DNA of 30,375 bases from a virus. Shown here one piece after another: positions 4,951 to 10,671 of this stretch; the stretch's first letter is position 1, and each line of letters starts with the position of its first letter. Made by a program: the position numbers and the translations under genes. Location: positions 1-30,375 of IMG/VR virus record IMGVR_UViG_3300048838_000549; one strand, written 5' to 3'. The notes beneath the pieces are model-generated. The model worked only from the letters and a program-made list of their open reading frames with translations, ran no database searches and was not told where the DNA came from.

Positions 4951-5287
4951 CTGAAGGTCCTGTAAGTACTTGTAAAGCTGGAGTTTCTTCAAATACGCTA
5001 AAATGGTGTACGTTATTAGCGTCAATCTCTAACCTAGCAGTACCAGCAGCTAGAGTCCAATTAACTACTGATAAGCTAATAGAGTCTTTTGTAAAAGAAT
5101 AGGCTCTAACTTCAAATATATGAAATTTACCGTTATTATCTAGATATTCAGGGTTTGTATAGACTAAGTGACATATAGTAGTCCTACCTATGTCGTAGGG
5201 CCTCTCAGCTTCTTTTTGAGCTTTAGTCAACTTGTATCTTTTTAATTGTTTCTTTAAGACGTTCAAGGGTAGAGCTTTTCTAGGCAT
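4940..5287 (-). CDS. Small accessory protein with degenerate tail motif
   Basis: This 115-residue protein has a strongly basic N-terminal helix (residues 1-28, with KKQLKRYKLTKAQKEAERP), then a beta-rich domain (FHIFEVRAYSF, ISLSVVNWTL, ARLEIDANNVHHFSVFE). The end, TPALQVLTGPSDGS, is a degenerate version of the VLYG tail. An AGGAG lies 9 nt before the ATG. The start codon overlaps the stop of the 5287-5418 gene by 1 nt. The basic helix suggests nucleic-acid or ribosome contact, but this is inference. Confidence 0.66.
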   Translation of the reverse strand: MPRKALPLNVLKKQLKRYKLTKAQKEAERPYDIGRTTICHLVYTNPEYLDNNGKFHIFEVRAYSFTKDSISLSVVNWTLAAGTARLEIDANNVHHFSVFEETPALQVLTGPSDGS

Positions 5288-5418
5288 TATAAGCTCCTAA
5301 TAGCCCGTTTAAGGCGTCTCATCTCATCAAGGCTGATACTGGGGTACATCCAGTAATCTAAAGGAATCTGAGGCGTTATAGAGGCCGACGCTTGCAAGGG
5401 CTTAGGTGGCATGCTCAT
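5287..5418 (-). CDS. 43-residue Pro/Ser-rich small protein
   Basis: The frame starts MSMPPKPLQASASITPQIPL and ends with a short amphipathic helix, SLDEMRRLKRAIRSL. It is joined to the next gene by a TAATG overlap, and its C-terminal codons contain that gene's AGGAG site, a typical coupled mini-gene. The Shine-Dalgarno of its own start is weak. No family recognised. Confidence 0.5.
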   Translation of the reverse strand: MSMPPKPLQASASITPQIPLDYWMYPSISLDEMRRLKRAIRSL

Positions 5419-5450
5419 ATATTGACTCTACTGTAACCTAGGTAGAACAT

Positions 5451-6044
5451 TTATAGCATACCTTGTTGTTTAGCCTTATTACGTAAGTACGTCATAAAGT
5501 TATCTTGAGTGTAAGTAACAGCTTCAGTAGCTCCTATCACAGTTTTAGAAGGCTTAGACAAAGTTATAAATATTTCGTTATGATGATTTTTAAAAGTTTT
5601 AAGGTTAACCCAACCGTCTTGTTTGACAATTTCAGAAGCTATTGCTAAATAAGGATTAGGGGTCGAGGATGCGATTGTGCCAGAGCTTGAAGAGTCAGAC
5701 CGAGTAGTACTTCTTTTATCGTAGTTTAGAAGGTCTGACCCAGGCTTAGGGGTTCCTAGGTTGCCTGTCCCTATTACCTTAGTTCTTTTTTCTAGTTCGT
5801 TTTTTAGGTTTTGTAAGGTCGTAGAAGAACGTGACGTCGTCTTCTGGGCTAGAGGGTACGACGTGAACTTTTGGTTTACGTTTGTTTGTCGATTTTCGGG
5901 GGCGGCCTTCGGCCTTGACAGGGCTAGGGAGGCTCGGAGGGTATATACTTTTTTTTTAAGCTGAAGTACTAACTGGTACAATTTAGTACCAAGGTTTATG
6001 ACAGCTTCGCCTAACAAAGTTAGGAAATCTTTATTTTGTTCCAT
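5451..6044 (-). CDS. Hypothetical protein with disordered middle and A9 slippery run
   Basis: This 197-residue protein has an N-terminal amphipathic helix (residues 1-32, ending LQLKKK). A Ser/Thr/Pro/Lys-rich, probably disordered linker follows (about 35-130). A compact C-terminal domain (about 131-197) contains DGWVNLKTFKNHHNEIFITL and ends TYLRNKAKQQGML. Codons 30-32 form an A9 run (5949-5957). After it the DNA becomes unusually GC-rich for this phage, and the -1 frame is open for 56 codons encoding an AT-hook-like segment (see 5779-5957). No family is recognised. A sigma-70-like promoter lies directly upstream. Confidence 0.6.
   Translation of the reverse strand: MEQNKDFLTLLGEAVINLGTKLYQLVLQLKKKVYTLRASLALSRPKAAPENRQTNVNQKFTSYPLAQKTTSRSSTTLQNLKNELEKRTKVIGTGNLGTPKPGSDLLNYDKRSTTRSDSSSSGTIASSTPNPYLAIASEIVKQDGWVNLKTFKNHHNEIFITLSKPSKTVIGATEAVTYTQDNFMTYLRNKAKQQGML
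5779..5957 (-). other. Candidate -1 frameshift extension encoding an AT-hook-like basic tail
   Basis: If one extra A is read at the A9 run (ribosomal -1 slippage or transcript slippage), the 32-residue N-terminus joins 56 new residues. These start SIYPPSLPSPVKAE, then GRPRKSTNKRKPK, and end KPKKRTRKKN, with the stop at 5781-5779. GRPRK in a basic Pro-rich context is typical of AT-hooks. The new frame has a TAA just upstream of the run, so it can only be reached by slippage or if the true run length is ten. A GGCC-GAA-GGCC hairpin lies about 30 nt downstream. A sequencing error in the homopolymer is possible. Confidence 0.45.
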
Positions 6045-6050
6045 ACTTAA

Positions 6051-6079
6051 GCTATATCAAACTTGTTAGTTTGAGTCAA
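6051..6079 (-). promoter_or_regulatory. Possible sigma-70-like promoter for the 5451-6044 gene
   Basis: On the minus strand TTGACT (6079-6074) and TATAGC (6056-6051) are separated by 17 bp. Transcription would begin at or next to the ATG at 6044, implying a leaderless or near-leaderless message; that gene indeed lacks a clear Shine-Dalgarno. Confidence 0.35.
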
Positions 6080-6087
6080 GCAATATA

Positions 6088-6471
6088 TTACTTTGACTTG
6101 ATTTCTTCTCCAAATAAGACTTCTCTGTTATCAACTATCTTGGCGTCTACCCATTCCCCATACTCAAGTATCTTTTCTCCGAAACTTTGACGAAGAAAAG
6201 TCTCTGCGTTATCTAATTTCTCTTCGTAGTCCTTACCTTTGATTTTTACGCCCATAGCGTCAAACAAGCCATTATCCAACATCATCTGAGCGTTGCCCCT
6301 AAATCCTAACACTCCATTGTGTATTTTAGTTGCGTCATTTACTGCCGCCAGAAATTCCTTTTCCTGGCCCACTTTGGCTACCAAATATTTTTGGGTCAAG
6401 GAGGCTTCGTTTGATGAAGTTGAGGGCTTCTTGGATTTTGGCTTTGCGGTCGTCCTTGGCTTTTTCTTCAT
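6088..6471 (-). CDS. Small protein with basic N-terminus and LFG tail
   Basis: This 127-residue protein has a Lys/Pro/Ser-rich N-terminus (MKKKPRTTAKPKSKKPSTSS). A helical domain follows (LTQKYLVAKVGQEKEFLAAV through AETFLRQSFGEKIL), and the tail is DNREVLFGEEIKSK, a family match followed by five extra residues. GGAG lies 9 nt before the ATG at 6471. An alternative ATG at 6486 sits in the His-Gly codons (cATGGa) of the upstream gene, matching the overlap habit of the family. About 137 nt of it overlaps the 6335-6712 gene in another frame. Confidence 0.6.
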   Translation of the reverse strand: MKKKPRTTAKPKSKKPSTSSNEASLTQKYLVAKVGQEKEFLAAVNDATKIHNGVLGFRGNAQMMLDNGLFDAMGVKIKGKDYEEKLDNAETFLRQSFGEKILEYGEWVDAKIVDNREVLFGEEIKSK

Positions 6472-6712
6472 CTTCAGTGTCTCCATGTAAAAGTCTGTAA
6501 TTTCCAATATTTATAAGTTTTAAGAAACTCATTTTTTCAATTTTAAAACGATGTCTAATTAGAGTTTGTTTTGTATCGTAGTCTAGAATCTCATAAGCAT
6601 GACCATCATATTCACATTTAAAAACATCCAATACTAGGTAATGGTTACGTTCATCTATTAACTCCGAGCCTGGAGCGTATTTGGCTAATCTTTTATAACC
6701 GTTATTGCCCAT
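6335..6712 (-). CDS. Small accessory protein with LLHG motif and C-terminal extension
   Basis: This 125-residue protein starts MGNNGYKRLAKYAPGSELID. Beta-rich stretches follow (HYLVLDVFKCEYDGHAYEIL and TLIRHRFKI). NYRLLHGDTEDEE at about residues 72-84 corresponds to the family tail. Unlike its relatives, it does not end there but runs 41 more charged and Gly/Ser-rich residues over the start of the next gene. Loss of an ancestral stop after LLHG is a possible explanation. The ATG overlaps the end of the 6702-7139 gene by 11 nt and has TAAGGTG 7 nt upstream. Confidence 0.6.
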   Translation of the reverse strand: MGNNGYKRLAKYAPGSELIDERNHYLVLDVFKCEYDGHAYEILDYDTKQTLIRHRFKIEKMSFLKLINIGNYRLLHGDTEDEEKAKDDRKAKIQEALNFIKRSLLDPKIFGSQSGPGKGISGGSK

Positions 6713-7139
6713 CAAATAACACCTTAGTTGTTTCTGAATATGGGGCCAATTCATCTTGAGGAATGAATCTACTAGAAGGTGTAATTCTTCCGTCTTTTCC
6801 AACAGTTACAAAATGTACCACATATCCAGGCGGCGACTCTTTAGTCCAACCTTCAGGAGCATTTGGAGGAGAAGAACCCCAATCCGTATAAAGTTTAAAA
6901 ATTGAGTCCACAAAAGGAGCGACAACAATTCCGTTACCAAACTCCTTATTGAATACGACTTCTCCTCGTTTATACGTTAAAGAGGAAACTTCAGCTATAG
7001 CTTGAACTATACCGGCTCTACGAGCCTCTAGCCTTTTTAGGTCAGCGTTTAATACTTCTAGAGTATCTCTATAAGGTATTTGTGCAAAAGTAGCAGCTTT
7101 AAAAGTTTCTAAAATTTTACTAATATCATCATTTTCCAT
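6702..7139 (-). CDS. LFDG-tail protein with N-terminal helical region
   Basis: This 145-residue protein is the first gene of the minus cassette. Residues 1-50 are helical and heptad-like (LEVLNADLKRLEARRAGIVQ). The rest is beta-rich, with YKRGEVVFNKEFGNGIVV (an SH3-like opening) and GYVVHFVTVGKDG. It ends SETTKVLFDGQ, a tail variant with Asp inserted before Gly. AAGAGGT precedes the ATG. The palindrome at 7173-7195 lies about 35 bp upstream. Function unknown. Confidence 0.68.
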   Translation of the reverse strand: MENDDISKILETFKAATFAQIPYRDTLEVLNADLKRLEARRAGIVQAIAEVSSLTYKRGEVVFNKEFGNGIVVAPFVDSIFKLYTDWGSSPPNAPEGWTKESPPGYVVHFVTVGKDGRITPSSRFIPQDELAPYSETTKVLFDGQ

Positions 7140-7172
7140 TATACCTCTTTAAATACTATATACTATAATCTA

Positions 7173-7195
7173 GTAACTTTCTACAAGAAAGTTAC
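7173..7195. promoter_or_regulatory. Perfect 9-bp inverted repeat, operator or leader hairpin
   Basis: GTAACTTTC-TACAA-GAAAGTTAC is a perfect dyad with a 5-nt centre, 34-56 bp upstream of the minus cassette's first ATG. It has no T-run, so it is more likely an operator or a 5' leader stem-loop than a terminator. Confidence 0.5.
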
Positions 7196-7362
7196 GTACT
7201 AGTATGTTCTATATAAATTACATAGTTTTATTTAATATCACACTTTTTATATAAAGTAAATAGGGAATTAAAAATAAATTCATTTTATATTGAATCCTCC
7301 TTAAACCCCCGTTCCGCAGCCCCCCTTTATGGTTCCTTTTTGCAAAATACATGCCAAACTTC

Positions 7363-7390
7363 TTGACATACCTATATTTTATGTTATAAC
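7363..7390 (+). promoter_or_regulatory. Sigma-70-like promoter for the plus cassette
   Basis: TTGACA (7363-7368) and TATAAC (7385-7390) are spaced 16 bp apart, with an extended -10 TG at 7382-7383. A short leader with AGGAG follows before the ATG at 7406. This is the clearest housekeeping-type promoter in the window. Confidence 0.7.
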
Positions 7391-7405
7391 CAATATAGGA
7401 GTACT

Positions 7406-7912
7406 ATGGCTAAAAATCAAAAAACTATAGATATAACAACTATTACGTCAGGTACACAAGTAAACTGGCCAACTTTCGTTTATGACAGTTTTCATAAGGC
7501 TCGGTCCTTTAATATGAACAGATTCATAAATTACTGTCACCCTGGTACAGTATTAGTACACGGCACCAGTAAGGTTAAGTGGACGGTTAAAGAACTTGTA
7601 AAAGTAAAAGAAGGTTATGACGAATGGCCCTATACCGAATCTACTACTGATAAGATTTTTGTTTCTATAGAATCTGAAAAAGGTTATAAAAAACAAGTAG
7701 ATACAGAACAATTTTATATGTACGACATTGTTCATATTCCTAAAGCTGTAGAAGTTCTTTGGGGCAGTTTGGCGGACAATCCTACAAAAAAACCAGAAGA
7801 CTTTATTGCCGAACAAGCAGGTATATTTTTTATGGAGTTGCAGGTACGTAAACCGGCTTCTATGACCTATATTCCGATTACTCTGCATTTGCCGGTTATA
7901 AAAAATGAGTAG
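7406..7912 (+). CDS. Accessory protein with internal VEVLWG motif
   Basis: This 168-residue protein is the first gene of the plus cassette, with AGGAG 4 nt before its ATG. It has alternating strands through residues 40-110. KAVEVLWGSL at about residues 112-121 matches the family tail, here followed by a 47-residue extension ending ITLHLPVIKNE. The motif position implies a family core of about 120 residues plus an added C-terminal beta segment. The end overlaps the next gene by 8 nt. Function unknown. Confidence 0.7.
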   Translation: MAKNQKTIDITTITSGTQVNWPTFVYDSFHKARSFNMNRFINYCHPGTVLVHGTSKVKWTVKELVKVKEGYDEWPYTESTTDKIFVSIESEKGYKKQVDTEQFYMYDIVHIPKAVEVLWGSLADNPTKKPEDFIAEQAGIFFMELQVRKPASMTYIPITLHLPVIKNE

Positions 7913-8237
7913 ATTTCCCCGAGTCGGAGACTATATTAAATTTGAACAACTGTTCACTGTAAATTTAGGAGACTTAGGGTCAGGTCCTTTGTATATAGAT
8001 ATACCTAAAAATACAATATGTGAAGTACTTGATACTCATATAACTAAAGACGATAAACGTTCTTCAATGATAGACTACGCTCCATTTCAAATATATTTGG
8101 GTATAACAGATAAAAATATATCTCCTCATAAATTTATCATAAGATTCAACTACTTACAACATCAAGAGATTGTATCTATAATTCCAGGAGGGAACCCAAA
8201 AACGGTGGAAACACTGTTCGGTCAAAATGAAAGTTAA
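7905..8237 (+). CDS. GD-motif/LFG-tail small protein
   Basis: This 110-residue protein starts MSRFPRVGDYIKFEQLFTV, showing the N-terminal Gly-Asp strand. A central beta-rich region (PFQIYLGITD, KFIIRFNYL) follows, and it ends KTVETLFGQNES with the shared tail. The Shine-Dalgarno is weak, and translation is probably coupled through the 8-nt overlap with the upstream gene. Unknown function; likely a paralogue of its neighbours. Confidence 0.7.
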   Translation: MSRFPRVGDYIKFEQLFTVNLGDLGSGPLYIDIPKNTICEVLDTHITKDDKRSSMIDYAPFQIYLGITDKNISPHKFIIRFNYLQHQEIVSIIPGGNPKTVETLFGQNES

Positions 8238-8469
8238 CGAATACCAAAATTTCAAAAAAGGCGACTTCGCATTAGTAGCGAATAAATTAGTTAAGATAGT
8301 TCATTTTAAAGTGTATTATACGGGATTAGGTTTGGAGTATGGAGAAGTGTTTTTCAAATACGTTAAAGACGATAACAGCTTCACTTTTAATGCCTCAATA
8401 ACTCTTCTTAAAAAATTAGAACAAGGCCCAGCTAAGGTGTTGTATGGTTCCAGTAAAAGCCAATTCTAA
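8227..8469 (+). CDS. GD-motif/LYG-tail small protein
   Basis: This 80-residue protein starts MKVNEYQNFKKGDFALVANK, then has KLVKIVHFKVYYTG and GEVFFKYVKDDNS, a small barrel-like strand pattern. It ends GPAKVLYGSSKSQF. It overlaps both neighbours (11 nt upstream, 26 nt downstream). The downstream ATG lies in its Tyr-Gly codons. It is among the most compact members of the family and a useful reference for its core. Confidence 0.7.
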   Translation: MKVNEYQNFKKGDFALVANKLVKIVHFKVYYTGLGLEYGEVFFKYVKDDNSFTFNASITLLKKLEQGPAKVLYGSSKSQF

Positions 8470-8731
8470 ACAATTTAGGGGTTTTTTGCAAGACGGCTTC
8501 GTAACTGACGCATTATTACGTCCGTATTTTACACCTGGAAATCTCTATCTAGTTAAAATTACTACATATTTTGATGAATATGGTAACGAGACCTCCATAG
8601 AAATGATAATAGTTGACGAATTGACCGGATTCTCTAAACTAATAGAATTGCCTCCGTATTACATAAATGACCTGTTTATCGAGGCTAAATCTCCAGCAGC
8701 CTCCGTCTTATTTGCAAAACCGTCAAAATAA
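8444..8731 (+). CDS. LFA-tail small protein
   Basis: This 95-residue protein starts MVPVKANSKQFRGFLQDGFV. A beta region (NLYLVKITTYFDEYGNE) and a second strand pair follow, and it ends SPAASVLFAKPSK, a tail variant with Ala in place of Gly. TAAGGTG lies 4 nt before the ATG. No gene overlaps its end, yet the tail is kept, which argues that the tail is a protein-level feature. Confidence 0.68.
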   Translation: MVPVKANSKQFRGFLQDGFVTDALLRPYFTPGNLYLVKITTYFDEYGNETSIEMIIVDELTGFSKLIELPPYYINDLFIEAKSPAASVLFAKPSK

Positions 8732-8744
8732 TTGACACTACACG

Positions 8745-8768
8745 TTGACTTAGCATACACATTATAAT
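8745..8768 (+). promoter_or_regulatory. Conserved short-spaced promoter-like element, copy 1
   Basis: TTGACT (8745-8750) and TATAAT (8763-8768) are separated by 12 bp and share 15 of the intervening bases with the element at 9802-9824 (GACTTAG-C/T-ATACACA). A second TTGACA lies at 8732-8737, also wrongly spaced for sigma-70. The position, just before the isolated gene at 8788, supports a promoter role. Confidence 0.55.
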
Positions 8769-8787
8769 AGGGCATGAGGAGTCACCT

Positions 8788-9015
8788 ATGGACCTACGTT
8801 TTATAGAATGGCAACAGTCCATTTACATTGTGATAGGTATAGGTCAAGATACTAAATTTGACCCGCCAGACGTGTATTATTGCATCCTGCTAGAAAATTC
8901 TCTCATAGCTGACGTCTTAAGGGCTATAGACACTGTTATTATACCTTTTTCAGAAGCTATTGAAATTACTGATAAAAATAGAGTAAAGGCTATAAATATT
9001 TTATTTGGCAGGTAA
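8788..9015 (+). CDS. LFG-tail small protein
   Basis: This 75-residue protein starts MDLRFIEWQQSIYIVIGIGQ. It is beta-rich (VYYCILLEN, DTVIIPFSEAIEI) and ends VKAINILFGR. It has its own promoter-like element and GAGGAG 6 nt before the ATG, so a new transcription unit (8788-9795) starts here. Function unknown; member of the tail family. Confidence 0.7.
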   Translation: MDLRFIEWQQSIYIVIGIGQDTKFDPPDVYYCILLENSLIADVLRAIDTVIIPFSEAIEITDKNRVKAINILFGR

Positions 9016-9016
9016 T

Positions 9017-9256
9017 ATGCAATGGTCTAAGTTTAATATTGGAGATTCTGTTATATATCAAGGACTGGTGTATAAAGTAAGAAGTGTTCACGCTTTAAAC
9101 TGGAGCATGAATAATCCCTTTGTTTACGGGTTGATTTTGGCTCACAAATCTTCAGACGGCTGCGTATCTAGACAAGTTTACGTATGCGAACAACAAATAG
9201 CCGAAGCAACCACTCAACAAATACAAGTGTGGGAGTTACTATATGGCAACAGATAA
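9017..9256 (+). CDS. GD-motif/LYG-tail small protein
   Basis: This 79-residue protein starts MQWSKFNIGDSVIYQGLVYK, then has VRSVHALNW and VYGLILAHK, and ends IQVWELLYGNR. The ATG at 9017 follows the previous stop by 1 nt with AGG close upstream. An in-frame TTG at 9005 lies in the Phe-Gly codons of the upstream LFG tail, the analogue of the tATGG overlaps, and remains an alternative start adding four residues. Confidence 0.68.
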   Translation: MQWSKFNIGDSVIYQGLVYKVRSVHALNWSMNNPFVYGLILAHKSSDGCVSRQVYVCEQQIAEATTQQIQVWELLYGNR

Positions 9257-9521
9257 GAGTAGAATTTTTACCGAATTAATTGAAGTTCATCTAAAAGAGA
9301 TGAATATTGTAGAAATCTACCACAACAAAAGTATTGATTTTAAAGCTAAAGATGTGGTACAGTGTAGCTATATGAAGGGTCTTTACGAAGTAAAACTCAT
9401 CACGCCCACGTACTTAGAGGTGGCTCCAATCGAAAATAACAGCCTACGCCATTTTATAGGACCTAATTTTCTAAAAAAAGTCTCTATAAACCAGAATATA
9501 AGGAAAATATTATATGATTAA
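9243..9521 (+). CDS. LYD-tail small protein
   Basis: This 92-residue protein starts MATDKSRIFTELIEVHLKEM. Strand-like segments KDVVQCSYMKGLYEVKLI and TYLEVAPIEN follow, and it ends INQNIRKILYD, a tail shortened by one residue with Asp for Gly. GGGAG lies 7 nt before the ATG, which sits in the upstream LLYG codons (14-nt overlap). Function unknown. Confidence 0.68.
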   Translation: MATDKSRIFTELIEVHLKEMNIVEIYHNKSIDFKAKDVVQCSYMKGLYEVKLITPTYLEVAPIENNSLRHFIGPNFLKKVSINQNIRKILYD

Positions 9522-9795
9522 TATAAATACTGGAGATTATATTTTAGGTAAAGACGAAATCTGGGAAATAACAAATATATACCAATCTGGACAAGATACT
9601 CTTTTTAATTTGAGATTACTCTCAGAGCCTGGCGACTTTTTAGAAGTATACGACCATGAGTTAGCAGAATACAAAGGCGCGGAACCAGTAGATAGGTTAG
9701 TTGGAGTATCCTTCAGTTATATCAAACACTTAGGTCAAATCGTCCCCAAAGATTCTCAAAAGGCAGTAGAAATTCTATTCAAAGATAACAAATAA
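9514..9795 (+). CDS. GD-motif/LFK-tail small protein
   Basis: This 93-residue protein starts MININTGDYILGKDEIWEIT, with the Gly-Asp strand only seven residues in. TLFNLRLLSEPGDF follows, and it ends DSQKAVEILFKDNK. The tail matches family spacing with Lys replacing Gly. AAGGAAAA precedes the ATG, which lies inside the Tyr codon of the upstream ILYD tail (8-nt overlap). Last gene of its unit. Confidence 0.7.
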   Translation: MININTGDYILGKDEIWEITNIYQSGQDTLFNLRLLSEPGDFLEVYDHELAEYKGAEPVDRLVGVSFSYIKHLGQIVPKDSQKAVEILFKDNK

Positions 9796-9801
9796 AAACC
9801 A

Positions 9802-9824
9802 TTGACTTAGTATACACATATAAT
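9802..9824 (+). promoter_or_regulatory. Conserved short-spaced promoter-like element, copy 2
   Basis: TTGACT (9802-9807) and TATAAT (9819-9824) are 11 bp apart with the same intervening word as the copy at 8745 (TAGTATACACA versus TAGCATACACAT). It lies directly before the gene at 9843. The shared word, rather than a standard -35/-10 pair, looks like the conserved unit. Confidence 0.55.
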
Positions 9825-9842
9825 ATATGAATGGGGCATCGA

Positions 9843-10187
9843 ATGTCAAACAAATCTGATAAGTTTTCATCTCCAGAAGATGAACAAGACGACGACACTT
9901 TTGCTGACATGACCCCTGAACAATATAAAAAGTTGATGGAGGATATTGAAAACTTCAACACTTCATTTTTGAGTCATTTGGCTGGAACATCAAATTACGA
10001 GTTAGTACCAACTGAAAACGAATTTGGTGAATATTTAGAAGACGGACACTATAAATTAATTAAAAAAGAATGTGCCAAAACTGGAGCTAAAATATTATAT
10101 ACTTATTCTATAAGTCCTAATATTAGTATTGTGATTGAACCTAAATCATTAAAGTCAATTATTTTACAAGAAGGGGAATTGCATTAA
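9843..10187 (+). CDS. Hypothetical acidic protein
   Basis: This 114-residue protein has a strongly acidic, probably disordered N-terminus (SSPEDEQDDDTFADMT). A helix follows (PEQYKKLMEDIENF), then a beta-rich domain (YELVPTENEFGEYL, ISPNISIVIEPKSLKSI). It ends ILQEGELH and lacks the LYG tail. The ATG at 9843 has GGGG upstream; the ATG at 9831 would be almost at the expected transcript start. Unknown function. Confidence 0.62.
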   Translation: MSNKSDKFSSPEDEQDDDTFADMTPEQYKKLMEDIENFNTSFLSHLAGTSNYELVPTENEFGEYLEDGHYKLIKKECAKTGAKILYTYSISPNISIVIEPKSLKSIILQEGELH

Positions 10188-10241
10188 ACAGTAGCTTTTA
10201 ATAAGCTCAGATTTAATCCTCCCCCAGGCTCCTAATTGAAT

Positions 10242-10282
10242 CCCCTTGTAACGTCCTGTTACCTTTTAGGGGCCATTTTTTT
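10242..10282 (+). terminator. Intrinsic terminator before the packaging genes
   Basis: The outer stem CCCCT (10242-10246) pairs with AGGGG (10268-10272) and the inner stem GTAAC (10248-10252) with GTTAC (10258-10262). A T7 run follows (10276-10282). The bulged stem is imperfect, but the T-run and the position after 10187 support termination of the accessory unit. Confidence 0.55.
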
Positions 10283-10307
10283 CTTCTTAATTTGAAAAGA
10301 GGAGAAT

Positions 10308-10532
10308 ATGAGGAAAATTAAGTACGCATGCGAGAATTGTGGCTGGGAAACGTCCATTTGGGAAGAATGGGAAGACCTCAAACCACAGAGATGTATGAAT
10401 AAGAAATGTAATACGAGTTTTAGATTAAATCCCGAGAAGCTCAAGATTACTAGACCAGAGGCAGTAGTTGTCAAACAAGAGTCTGTGCAGCAAGAAGAAA
10501 AGAAATCTTATGGCAAAAAGCACAAGTCTTAA
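10308..10532 (+). CDS. Small zinc-ribbon protein upstream of terminase
   Basis: This 74-residue protein has Cys8-x2-Cys11 and Cys29-x4-Cys34, a single zinc ribbon (YACENCGWETSIWEEWEDL and QRCMNKKCNTSF). The tail is Lys/Glu/Gln-rich. It resembles in general form the small Com-like zinc fingers of phages, but relatedness is not shown. A strong Shine-Dalgarno (GAGGAG) precedes the ATG. It opens the late gene block; the next gene's ATG lies within its Tyr-Gly codons (SYGKKHKS). Confidence 0.68.
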   Translation: MRKIKYACENCGWETSIWEEWEDLKPQRCMNKKCNTSFRLNPEKLKITRPEAVVVKQESVQQEEKKSYGKKHKS

Positions 10533-10671
10533 ACAGTCTGCAAAAATTTCCAATAATAGAGTAATTAAAGGAACTATTTCAGATACAAGCAAGGCTAGTT
10601 ATGGAAAACAACGAAAACAGCCCACCAAAAAACGGACCTCAAAGCTCCGCTCAAAAGCTAGAAGCAGTTAG
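10510..10671 (+). CDS. 53-residue highly basic peptide overlapping terminase small subunit
   Basis: The frame starts MAKSTSLKQSAKISNNRVIK and ends with GKQRKQPTKKRTSKLRSKARSS, giving a net charge above +15. It overlaps the previous gene by 23 nt and the terminase small subunit by 71 nt, with that gene's ATG in its Tyr-Gly codons. A purine-rich AAGAAGAAAAG precedes the ATG. It could be a DNA-binding mini-protein or a translated coupler. Moderate support. Confidence 0.5.
   Translation: MAKSTSLKQSAKISNNRVIKGTISDTSKASYGKQRKQPTKKRTSKLRSKARSS

Larger units (their letters stand above)
7140..7405. other. Divergent control region between the two small-gene cassettes
   Basis: This 266-bp non-coding stretch separates the minus cassette (starting 7139) from the plus cassette (starting 7406). 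It holds the palindrome at 7173-7195, a very AT-rich centre (7200-7290), C-rich patches near 7304-7326, and a sigma-70-like promoter at 7363-7390. Minus-strand -10-like words (TATAGT, TATATA) occur at 7150-7170, but no convincing -35 is seen. Confidence 0.6.

Noticed and set aside
5322-5336. Extra copy of the GTCTCA dyad
   Set aside because: Only the left half-site matches (GTCTCATCTCATCAA); the right half is unrelated, so it is a stray half-site.
5761-5964. Plus-strand 67-residue frame opposite the 5451-6044 gene
   Set aside because: It is the antisense of the GC-rich A9-run region, has no ribosome-binding site and gives an implausible protein.
7553-7888. Minus-strand 111-residue frame opposite the 7406 gene
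   Set aside because: Antisense, Phe-rich translation of AT-rich coding DNA, without a ribosome-binding site.
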